DNA of 64,000 bases from Agromyces salentinus (GTDB lineage Bacteria > Actinomycetota > Actinomycetes > Actinomycetales > Microbacteriaceae), in contig NZ_WBIR01000005.1 of the NCBI RefSeq assembly GCF_009749395.1, positions 248,001-312,000 of the forward strand. Direction: 5' to 3'. The position numbers were made by a program, and so were the translations under genes. Under the pieces are notes generated by a model that was not told the DNA's origin, did not search any database, and worked only from the letters and a program-made list of their open reading frames with translations. Shown here one piece after another: positions 34,935 through 42,287 of the stretch. Numbering within the stretch: position 1 is the first letter of the stretch; each line of letters opens with the position of its first letter.

Positions 34935-37489
34935 CCGGAGCCACGACCGACTCGCGTCCGGCGGACGACGTCGAGCCGAAGGGCCGGCTGCGCTCGACGG
35001 GCGAGCTGATCGCCGGATTCGTGCGGCGCATCCCGTTCAGCATCGTCGTCGCCGTCCTCCTGGTCGTCACGGCGGCGCTGACCGGCACGATGTTCGGACC
35101 CGCCGGAGAGGACACGCTCGAGTTCTGGGCCGCCGGGGTCATCAGCACCTTCGAGGGCGCCCAGTGGTGGACCGTCGGCACCTCCATCGCCATTCCGCAG
35201 GATCCGTTCCAGCTCGTGTTCGGCGTGCTGGCGGCACTCCTGCTCCTCGGCGTCGCCGAACGCCGCATGGGCACGTGGCGCGCCATCGTGGCGTTCACGG
35301 TGACGGGTCTCATCGGCACCGCGCTCGGAGCCTGGCTGCAGTGGTTCGGCGGCGAGGTCGGCGAGTGGTGGGCGACCGGCACCGCCGCCGACCTCACGCT
35401 GGACCCGCTCGCGGGCATCGTCGGGGCGCTCATCGCCTCGACCTCGTTCATGGGCGCCCTGTGGCGGCGCCGCATCCGCCTGGTGACCCTCGCGGCCATC
35501 CTCACGTTCGTGCTCTACGACGGCGACTCCTCGAACGTGTACCGCCTGATCGCGGCCGTCGCCGGATACCTCCTCGGCGCGCTGCTCGCCGGGGACGCGT
35601 CCAAGCTCTCGGTCCGACGCAGCTCGCACGCCGAGACCCGCACGCTCGTGGCCGCGGTCATCGCCGTCACCGCGATCGGTCCGGTCGTCGCCCTCTTGAA
35701 CGGAACGGAGCTGACGCCGTTCGCCTTCGCCTCGTACCTCTTCGCCGAGCAGCCCGTCTCGCTCGACGAACTCGTCGCACGATGCGGCGACACGGCGTCC
35801 TCGCTCAGCGCCCAGTGCCTCAGCGACCTCGCCGTGCTCACCACGCAGGGCTTCGGCATGTTCCTGCTCTCGTTCGTGCCCGTCGCGCTCCTGCTGCTCG
35901 CCTCGTGGGGCCTGCACCGCGGGCGGCGCTTCGCGCGCTGGCTCGCGATCACCGTGAACGCGGCGATCCTGCTGTTCGCACGCACCTCGCTCGACGCGAC
36001 CTTCACGGCGAACGACGTCGAGGACGACTGGTCGGCCTTCGACCTCGTCGAGCTGCTGGTCTGGGCGGTTGCGGCGCTCGCCCTGCCGATCGCGCTCATC
36101 ATCATGCTGGTGGTGACGCGTCGCCATTTCGGGATCCGCAGCCCGCGCGAGGCGTTCCGGCGATTCGTCGCCATCGTCACCGGCACGTTCGTGGTGCTCG
36201 CGGCCGCCTACTTCCTCGTGGGCCTGGCCACCCTCGACGAGTTCTGGCCGGCGGCGACGCCCGCCGACCTCGCCGTCGACACCCTGAAGCGCTTCGTGCC
36301 GCCGCACTTCCTCGCCGTGGTCGACCCGATCGTGGTCCCCGGCCACGACCTGACGAGCGTGCTCTGGCAGGGCGTCGGCGTCGCCTTCTGGCTGGTCTTC
36401 ATCATCGCGGCCATCCGGCTCATGACCCGCGCCCGGGTCGGTGCCGGTGCGGATGCCGCGCGCCTGCGAGCCCTGCTCCGCCGCAACGGCGGCGGCACCC
36501 TCGGCTTCATGTCGACGTGGCCGGGCAACGTCATCTGGACCTCGTCCGAGACGGATGCCGCCGTGGCGTACCGCGTCATCAACGGCATCGCGATCACCCT
36601 GTCGGACCCCATCTGCCGCGACGAGGACGCCGGCCGCGTCATCCGCGAGTTCGCTGCCTTCTGCGATGCGAACAGCTGGGTGCCGGTCTTCTACAGCGTG
36701 CATCCGCAGTACCTGCCGATCTTCGAGGAGCTCGGCTGGCAGCACATGTCGGTCGGCGAGGAGACGATCGTGCGGACGAAGGGCCTGGAGCTCACCGGGA
36801 AGCCGTGGCAGAAGGTGCGACAGGCGCTGAACCGGGGCGTCAAGGAGGGCATGACCACCGTCTGGGCGAGCTGGGACGAGCTGCCGAGGGCCACGGTCGC
36901 GGAGATCAACGCGATCTCCGAGGAATGGGTCGCCGAGAAGGAGATGCCCGAGATGGGGTTCACCCTCGGCGGCATGGAGGAGCTGAAGGATCCCGACGTG
37001 CGGCTCATGCTGGCGGTCGGACCCGATGGACGGCTGCAGGCGGTGACGAGCTGGCTGCCGGTCTTCCGCGACGGCGAGGTGATCGGCTGGACGATCGACT
37101 TCATGCGCAGGGCCGACGACAGCATGAACGGCATCATGGAGTTCCTCATCGCGTCGGCTGCGCTCCGCATGAAGGACGACGGGGCCGAGGTGCTGAGCCT
37201 CTCGGGGGCGCCGCTCGCGACGAAGCCGGTGGCGCCGGGCGAGACGGCACCGGACCCCACGGTCATGTCGCGCCTGCTCGAGTTCCTCGCCCGCACGCTC
37301 GAACCCGCGTACGGGTTCTCATCGCTGTTCCGCTTCAAGGCGAAGTTCAATCCCGACTACGAGACCATCTCGATGGCGTACCCCGACCCGCTCGCGCTGC
37401 CGACGATCGGGCTCGCGATCGGCCGGGCGTACCTGCCGGAGGTCTCCCCCAAGGAGGCGGTCGCGCTCGTGCGGACGCTCACGAAGTAG
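34931..37489 (+). CDS. MprF-like aminoacyl-lipid synthase (rhomboid-like membrane half plus DUF2156 domain)
   Basis: 852 aa. The N-terminal half has about a dozen membrane helices. The first group resembles a rhomboid fold (FQLVFGVLAALLLLGVAERR, MGTWRAIVAFTVTGLIGTAL) but lacks the GxSG catalytic motif. The C-terminal 330 residues form a DUF2156 tandem GNAT-like domain: IWTSSETDAAVAYRVINGIA, VFYSVHPQYLPIFEELGW, RQALNRGVKEGMT, MEFLIASAALRMKDDGAEVL, FSSLFRFKAKFNPDYE. Such domains transfer amino acids from aminoacyl-tRNA to lipids. The start overlaps the hydrolase stop as ATGA. The amino acid and the lipid are not evident. Confidence 0.88.
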   Translation: MTGATTDSRPADDVEPKGRLRSTGELIAGFVRRIPFSIVVAVLLVVTAALTGTMFGPAGEDTLEFWAAGVISTFEGAQWWTVGTSIAIPQDPFQLVFGVLAALLLLGVAERRMGTWRAIVAFTVTGLIGTALGAWLQWFGGEVGEWWATGTAADLTLDPLAGIVGALIASTSFMGALWRRRIRLVTLAAILTFVLYDGDSSNVYRLIAAVAGYLLGALLAGDASKLSVRRSSHAETRTLVAAVIAVTAIGPVVALLNGTELTPFAFASYLFAEQPVSLDELVARCGDTASSLSAQCLSDLAVLTTQGFGMFLLSFVPVALLLLASWGLHRGRRFARWLAITVNAAILLFARTSLDATFTANDVEDDWSAFDLVELLVWAVAALALPIALIIMLVVTRRHFGIRSPREAFRRFVAIVTGTFVVLAAAYFLVGLATLDEFWPAATPADLAVDTLKRFVPPHFLAVVDPIVVPGHDLTSVLWQGVGVAFWLVFIIAAIRLMTRARVGAGADAARLRALLRRNGGGTLGFMSTWPGNVIWTSSETDAAVAYRVINGIAITLSDPICRDEDAGRVIREFAAFCDANSWVPVFYSVHPQYLPIFEELGWQHMSVGEETIVRTKGLELTGKPWQKVRQALNRGVKEGMTTVWASWDELPRATVAEINAISEEWVAEKEMPEMGFTLGGMEELKDPDVRLMLAVGPDGRLQAVTSWLPVFRDGEVIGWTIDFMRRADDSMNGIMEFLIASAALRMKDDGAEVLSLSGAPLATKPVAPGETAPDPTVMSRLLEFLARTLEPAYGFSSLFRFKAKFNPDYETISMAYPDPLALPTIGLAIGRAYLPEVSPKEAVALVRTLTK

Positions 37490-37496
37490 GCGGCCC

Positions 37497-37588
37497 GCCC
37501 GTCGGTCCGTCCGTCCGTCCGCCCGTCCGCCCGTCCGCCCGTCCGTCCGCCCGTCCGCCGGTCCGCCCGTCCGCCCGTCCGCCTGTCC
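37497..37588. repeat. 4/8 bp tandem repeat (GTCC/GCCC units)
   Basis: About 90 bp of imperfect tandem GTCCG and GCCCGTCCG units directly after the MprF-like stop. It is pyrimidine-rich on the plus strand. It has the form of a microsatellite that could slip in replication. It is in non-coding DNA between convergent genes. Beyond it, 37590-37668 holds repeated ACAGGAAC words and their complement. Confidence 0.8.
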
Positions 37589-37668
37589 TCATCCGAGAAC
37601 AGGAACGGCCGCGGCATCCGTCACGGGGACAGGAACCCCGACGGAGTGTCGCGCCCCATCGCCTGTTC

Positions 37669-39003
37669 CTATGGGGCGGCGGCGAGCGAGTCCCGCCCGA
37701 TCTCGGCGATCGAGCTGCGGCCGGCGAGCCCCATGGTGAGGTCGAGCTCGGCGATGTGGTTGCGCACCACGGCACGCACCCCTGCGGCGCCGGCGACCGC
37801 GAGCCCGTAGGCGTAGGGCCGCCCGATGCCCACCGCCGTCGCACCGAGCGCGAGCGCCTTGAACGCATCGGCGCCGCCACGGACCCCGCTGTCGAGCACC
37901 ACGGGCACCCGGCCGCCGACCCGTTCGAGCACGGCGGGCAATGCGTCGAGGGAGGCGACTGCGCCGTCGATCTGGCGTCCGCCGTGGTTCGAGACGACCA
38001 GTCCGTCGACCCCGGAGTCGAGTGCCCGCGCGGCATCCGAGGGGTGCATGACGCCCTTCAGCAGGATCGGCAGGCTCGTCCACTCGCGGAGGTTCGCGAG
38101 GTCCTCCCAGGTGAGGCCGGGGTCGGCGAAGACGTCGAGGAAGGTCTCGATCGCGGCACGCGGCAGCGGGGACCTGAGCGACGCGCGGATGCCGCCGTCG
38201 ATGAGCGGGCTCCGTGCACCGGCGCGCGCGATCGAGAGTGCCGAGACGAGGAGCGCGGGCGTGATCCGGGGCCGCGGGCCGGCCGCTCCCCCGGCCGCTC
38301 CCCCCGCCGCGAGGCGGCTGACGCGCTCACGCACGAGGTCGGCGAAGACGGGGTCGCTCGTGTACTGGGCGATGCCCTGGCCGCGGCTGAAGGGCAGGAA
38401 CGCGGCGTCCAGGTCCCGCGTGCGCCAACCGAGCAGGTGCGTGTCGAGCGTGACGACGATCGCCTCGCAGCCGCACGCCTCCGCGCGACGCACGAACGAC
38501 TCGTTGAGCTCGTCGTGCGAGCTCCAGTACAGCTGGAACCACCGGGACGCCTCCCCCATCTCGGCGGTCACCTCCTCCATCGACCGAGACGCCTGGTTCG
38601 AGAGCACGTACGGCACGTCGAGGGCGGCCGCCGCACGACCCACGGCGGTGTCGGCCTCGGGATGCGCGAGCTCCGCGACGCCGATGGGCGAGAGCAGGAA
38701 CGGCGTGGCCCGGCGACGCCCGAGCAACTCGATCGACAGGTCGCGCCGGGAGACGTCCCGGAGGACCCTCGGCCAGATGCGCCAGCGATCGAACGCGGCG
38801 CGGTTCGCGGCCATGGTCGCCTCGGCGCCCGCCCCGCCGGCCAGGTAGGCGAACGCCTCGGCCGTGGTGGCCTTGCGCGCCGCGCGCTCGAGCGCGACCG
38901 AGTCGACCGGCACCGTCGGCCTGGTGCCGCTCAGCCCGGCGCGATACACCTCGGACTGGACCGCCCGCCCGATTCCGCGATCGTCGGCATCGCTCATGCT
39001 CAA
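37669..39003 (-). CDS. FMN-dependent alpha-hydroxyacid oxidase (lactate 2-monooxygenase-like)
   Basis: 444 aa. TIM-barrel FMN enzyme oxidising an L-alpha-hydroxyacid, lactate being most likely. Landmarks: FLLSPIGVAELAHPEADTAV, FQLYWSSHDELNESFVRRAE, the active-site His in LVVSNHGGRQIDGAVASLDA, and the phosphate-binding VVLDSGVRGGADAFKALALG. An internal Gly/Ala-rich segment (RLAAGGAAGGAAGPRPR) lies in the variable loop 4 region, which is also long in lactate 2-monooxygenase. Ribosome site AGGGAGC before the ATG. Monooxygenase, oxidase and dehydrogenase forms cannot be separated from sequence alone. Confidence 0.92.
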   Translation of the reverse strand: MSMSDADDRGIGRAVQSEVYRAGLSGTRPTVPVDSVALERAARKATTAEAFAYLAGGAGAEATMAANRAAFDRWRIWPRVLRDVSRRDLSIELLGRRRATPFLLSPIGVAELAHPEADTAVGRAAAALDVPYVLSNQASRSMEEVTAEMGEASRWFQLYWSSHDELNESFVRRAEACGCEAIVVTLDTHLLGWRTRDLDAAFLPFSRGQGIAQYTSDPVFADLVRERVSRLAAGGAAGGAAGPRPRITPALLVSALSIARAGARSPLIDGGIRASLRSPLPRAAIETFLDVFADPGLTWEDLANLREWTSLPILLKGVMHPSDAARALDSGVDGLVVSNHGGRQIDGAVASLDALPAVLERVGGRVPVVLDSGVRGGADAFKALALGATAVGIGRPYAYGLAVAGAAGVRAVVRNHIAELDLTMGLAGRSSIAEIGRDSLAAAP

Positions 39004-39058
39004 GCTCCCTCGCTTCGCAGGTTCCGGCCAGCGTATCCGCCCCGAACCGCCGGAGACA

Positions 39059-39074
39059 TAGGGTGGAACGGATG
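39059..39074 (+). promoter_or_regulatory. leaderless promoter of the Nudix gene
   Basis: TAGGGT at 39059-39064, seven bases, ATG at 39072. The string ATAGGGTGGAACG before this ATG is repeated exactly before the pepO ATG on the other strand (44333). Confidence 0.6.
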
Positions 39075-39476
39075 CCGCTGCCAGACCTGCTCGTCGCCGC
39101 GATCGCGCTCGTGCGCGACCGCCGCGTGCTCATGGTCACCGCGCGCGGCCGCGACGTGCACTACATGCCCGGCGGCAAGATCGACGCGGGCGAGACGCCG
39201 GCCGCCGCCGCCGCCCGCGAGGCGTTCGAGGAGGTCGCCCTCGAACTCGACCCCGACGAGCTCGTCGAGCTGTTCGAGGTCGTCGCCCAGGCCCACGGCG
39301 AGCCCGACGGGCGCCTCGTGCGCATGCGCGTGTTCCGCGCCGAGACGGATGCCGCGCCCGCCGCCTCGGCCGAGGTCGGCGCCCTGCACTGGGTGACCAC
39401 GGCCGACGTGGGCCGCTGCCCGCCCGCGGGCGCCGAGGTGCTCCGGCTGCTCGCGGCATCCGGGGTCATCGACTGA
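39072..39476 (+). CDS. Nudix hydrolase
   Basis: 134 aa from the ATG at 39072 (a GTG nine bases earlier is inside the -10 element). The Nudix box GKIDAGETPAAAAAREAFEE is complete except that the last conserved Gly is Ala. It is preceded by RRVLMVTARGRDVHYMPGG. It hydrolyses a nucleoside diphosphate linked to some other group. The substrate cannot be read from the sequence. The stop overlaps the next start as TGATG. Confidence 0.92.
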   Translation: MPLPDLLVAAIALVRDRRVLMVTARGRDVHYMPGGKIDAGETPAAAAAREAFEEVALELDPDELVELFEVVAQAHGEPDGRLVRMRVFRAETDAAPAASAEVGALHWVTTADVGRCPPAGAEVLRLLAASGVID

Positions 39477-40324
39477 TGTCCGGGCGTCGGCCGTCGGTCC
39501 TCCGTCTCATCGGATGGACCCTGGCCGACGAGCTCTACGCCGGATGGCGCCAGCTCGCCATCGTCGGCGGCAACCGACGACCGCCGGCGTGGCACGAGGG
39601 CGACGACGCTCTGCCCGAGGTCGTGCTGCTGCCGGGCGTCTACGAGCATTGGACCTTCCTGCGGCCGCTCGGCAACGCGCTGAACGCGGCCGGGCATCGG
39701 GTTCGCGTGGTGCGCGGCCTCAGCGTGAACCGCCTGCCGATCGCCACGACCGCCGCGCGTGCGGTCGCCGCCCTCGCGGCCTCGCCGACGCCGAGCGCCG
39801 GACGCGTCCTCGTGGCGCACAGCAAGGGCGGGCTCGTCGGCAAGCACGTGCTCATGGACCAGGCTGCGGCGGCGGCTTCGGCCGCAGTTTCGGACGCTGC
39901 CGCGGGCTCGGAGCGAGCGGATGCCGCGGCCGGCGCGCTCGATCCCGGTGCGCCTCCGGTCCGGGTGCCCGACGTCGGGGTGCTCGGCGTCGTCGCGATC
40001 TGCACGCCGTTCGCGGGCTCCCGCTACGCCCGGATGTTCGTGAACCGCACGATGCGGGCACTCCGCCCCGACGACGAGACGATCGTGCTCCTCAGCGGCG
40101 CGGCATCCGTCAACGCCCGGATCGTGTCGATCTTCGGCGTCTTCGATCCGCACGTGCCCGAGGGCAGCGTGCTCGCCGGTGCGACGAACGTGCAGGTCGA
40201 CACCGCCGGGCACTTCATGATCCTGCGCACGCCCGAGGCGGCCGGCGCCGTGCTCGACGGCATCAGGGCGCTGGCCTCGCCGCTGTGGGAGCCTCCGCCG
40301 GTCGAGCCCACGCCCGTCGAGTAG
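39476..40324 (+). CDS. alpha/beta-hydrolase (triacylglycerol lipase-like)
   Basis: 282 aa. Strand-loop opening EVVLLPGVYEHWTFLRPLGN, nucleophile elbow RVLVAHSKGGLVGKHVLMDQ (a variant of G-x-S-x-G with Ala first), a low-complexity Ala-rich insert at about 125-160, then VLGVVAICTPFAGSRYARMF and the late His in DTAGHFMILRTPEA. No signal peptide, so probably cytoplasmic. Coupled to the Nudix gene by TGATG. The last codons and the TAG stop lie inside the intergenic palindromic repeat motif GTCGAGTAGCG. Confidence 0.88.
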   Translation: MSGRRPSVLRLIGWTLADELYAGWRQLAIVGGNRRPPAWHEGDDALPEVVLLPGVYEHWTFLRPLGNALNAAGHRVRVVRGLSVNRLPIATTAARAVAALAASPTPSAGRVLVAHSKGGLVGKHVLMDQAAAAASAAVSDAAAGSERADAAAGALDPGAPPVRVPDVGVLGVVAICTPFAGSRYARMFVNRTMRALRPDDETIVLLSGAASVNARIVSIFGVFDPHVPEGSVLAGATNVQVDTAGHFMILRTPEAAGAVLDGIRALASPLWEPPPVEPTPVE

Positions 40325-40340
40325 CGAACGTCTCGAGACG
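40316..40340. repeat. partial copy of the GTCGAGTAGCG...CGAGACG repeat
   Basis: GTCGAGTAGCGAACG followed by the palindrome CGTCTCGAGACG. It contains the stop codon of the upstream hydrolase gene. Related to the fuller copy at 57206-57293. Confidence 0.5.
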
Positions 40341-40423
40341 CGCCGCCGGTCGCGGAAGCCGGGGCCGATCGAGGCGTGCGTCGAATCGAGCTCGGGCCCG
40401 GACCGAGACCCCGCCCTCCAGGA

Positions 40424-41119
40424 TCAGCGGGAGCTGACGCTCCGTCGACGCGCGAGCGCGAGACCACCGATCGCGACGAACATCAGGGCGACGAGCGCCG
40501 AGCCGGTGCCGTCGAATCCGGTCTCGGCGAGCTGAGGCTTGGAGGCGTCGTCAACGGAATCGGCCGGGACCTCGACGGGCTGGTCGGCAGGCGCCGCCGG
40601 CTCGGCCGGAGCCTCGACCGCGGCCGCCGTGATGCTGAGCTGCACCTCGTTCGAGAAGGCCGTCGAGCCGTCTTCGAACGACTGCGAGGCGTGGACCATG
40701 AACCGCGGACGATCCGGGGTGTCCGCACCGACGAAGGCGCCCGGCATGATCACGACGTCGATGGCGCCGTCGGGGTCGACCTCGATGAGCGGCGAAATGA
40801 GCGTTCCCTGGCCGGCCCGCACGGTGACGCGCGTCAACTCGATGCCGGGGATGAACCCGGATCCCGTCACGTGGATGCCGTCGAGCCAGTCACCCTCGGG
40901 GTAGACGGTGTTCTCGACCTCGATCGCGAGGGTCGGCAGCTCGAACGGAACGGCCTCCTCGGCGCCCTCGTCGGACTCCTCGACCGGCAGGCCGACCGTG
41001 GGCTCGGGCTGATCGGGGAGCTCCTCGGCTGCGGCCGGAGCGCCGACCAGGCCGACGAGCAGGAGGCCGGCGGCCGCGGCGAGCGCGGCGAGACGAATGG
41101 GGGCGGGGTTCACGGACAA
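40424..41119 (-). CDS. secreted cell-wall protein with LAETG sorting signal
   Basis: About 231 aa. Signal peptide (RLAALAAAAGLLLVGLVGAPAAA), then an acidic linker and one Ig-like beta domain (VTGSGFIPGIELTRVTVRAG, FMVHASQSFEDGSTAFSNEV). The end is a classical sorting signal: LAETG, the hydrophobic helix SALVALMFVAIGGLALA, then RRRS. LAxTG is the class E sortase motif of high-GC Gram-positives. No sortase gene lies in the window. Start uncertain: TTG 41119 has GAGAG at 8 nt, GTG 41113 has nothing clear. Confidence 0.88.
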   Translation of the reverse strand: MSVNPAPIRLAALAAAAGLLLVGLVGAPAAAEELPDQPEPTVGLPVEESDEGAEEAVPFELPTLAIEVENTVYPEGDWLDGIHVTGSGFIPGIELTRVTVRAGQGTLISPLIEVDPDGAIDVVIMPGAFVGADTPDRPRFMVHASQSFEDGSTAFSNEVQLSITAAAVEAPAEPAAPADQPVEVPADSVDDASKPQLAETGFDGTGSALVALMFVAIGGLALARRRSVSSR

Positions 41120-41277
41120 CGGCGTCGCTCTCGTTCGGGTGGGCGGGGTCGCCTCCGAAGAGGCGGGCTGCGATCACCCTACGGGAGGGAAGGAATCCGA
41201 ACATCGCGGTGGCATCACGATTCGGACTCGAAGCCGCGCTCGACGCGCGGCGACCGCGCGGCGACCGTGCGGCGACG

Positions 41278-42186
41278 TCAGTGCACGTACTCGAGGAGGT
41301 CCATGCCGAGCTGGCGCATGCCGTCGAGCACCGCGAGACGCGAGGAGAGGCCCGTGTCGGCGAAGTAGGTCGACACCGCATACGAGACGCTCGCGCGCGG
41401 CCCGCGGAGCACGCCGACCTCGCTGCGCACGCCGCCGTCGGTGCCGGTCTTGTTCACGAGGAGCACGCCGTGGTCGGGGGTCCGGTGCGCGAGCGGGTCG
41501 AGGCCGAACGCGCTCGCGACCATCGAGAGGTCGGAGTTGAGCGAGAGCCAGCCGATGACCCGCTGGGAGACCTCGGGGCTCACGATCTCGCCTCGGGCGA
41601 GCGACGCGAACAGCCAGGTGAGCTCCTTGGCGGAGCCGATCGAGAGCTGCGGCGCATCATCGGGCCCGCGGTGGTCGCGGACGAGGTCGAGCAGCGCGGT
41701 CCTGGTCAGGCCCAGCGCCTCGGTGCGTGCGCGCACCGACTCGAGCCCGACGTGGCGGAGCAGCACGTTCGTGGCCAGGTTGTCGCTCGTCGCGCCGATC
41801 ATGGCGGCGAGGTCGGCGAGCGGAAGCGACGGCGACTGGAGGTGCTGCCAGATGCCGGAGTCGCCCACGGCGTCGCGCGGGGCCCGGTCGAGCACCGTGA
41901 ACGCCTCGGCGCTCGTGCCCCCGAGCCGGGAGGCGACCTCGACGAGCAGGAGCACCTTGCCGATCGAGGCGGTCGGCATCACCACGTGGTCATCGACCGA
42001 GAAGAGCTCCTTGCCCGTCGCGAGGTCGGTCGCCCTGGCCGAGACCTGCACCCCTGCGAGGGCGAGCTCGCTCAGCGCCTGGAAGCCCCTGGCGAAGTTC
42101 TCGTTGACCTCTTCGCCGCGATGCTTGCCGCGATGCACGTTGGAATGGCGCGCGCGTCGCTCTGATCCCTGCGACGGCGTCACCAC
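41278..42186 (-). CDS. class-A beta-lactamase-fold serine hydrolase
   Basis: About 302 aa. Ser-x-x-Lys motif TASIGKVLLLVEV, the SDN motif in GATSDNLATNVLLRHVG, and the KTG motif VNKTGTDGG are in the right order and spacing for class A. The omega-loop Glu that deacylates beta-lactams is not visible: that stretch reads LLDLVRDHRGPDDAPQ. No signal peptide is seen at either possible GTG start. It may be an esterase or amidase rather than a resistance enzyme. The start is uncertain by one codon, and a shorter GTG start near residue 17 is possible. Confidence 0.85.
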   Translation of the reverse strand: MVTPSQGSERRARHSNVHRGKHRGEEVNENFARGFQALSELALAGVQVSARATDLATGKELFSVDDHVVMPTASIGKVLLLVEVASRLGGTSAEAFTVLDRAPRDAVGDSGIWQHLQSPSLPLADLAAMIGATSDNLATNVLLRHVGLESVRARTEALGLTRTALLDLVRDHRGPDDAPQLSIGSAKELTWLFASLARGEIVSPEVSQRVIGWLSLNSDLSMVASAFGLDPLAHRTPDHGVLLVNKTGTDGGVRSEVGVLRGPRASVSYAVSTYFADTGLSSRLAVLDGMRQLGMDLLEYVH

Positions 42187-42287
42187 GGTGCGTGCACGAT
42201 CTCTCTGGGCTGGTCGGCGTGCTGGGCCACGGCGGTCGGCACGCTCGGGGGACGGACGGGTCTGGTGAAGCGGGTCGGCAGCCGGAG

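Noticed and set aside
34931-35700. Active rhomboid protease in the MprF-like protein
   Set aside because: The fold-like helices lack the GxSG serine motif and the catalytic His.
37497-37588. Tandem GTCC/GCCC repeats as a CRISPR array
   Set aside because: Units are 4-9 bp with no unique spacers and no cas genes.
39063-39071. GTG nine bases before the Nudix ATG as the start
   Set aside because: It overlaps the -10 hexamer TAGGGT; the ATG fits leaderless spacing.
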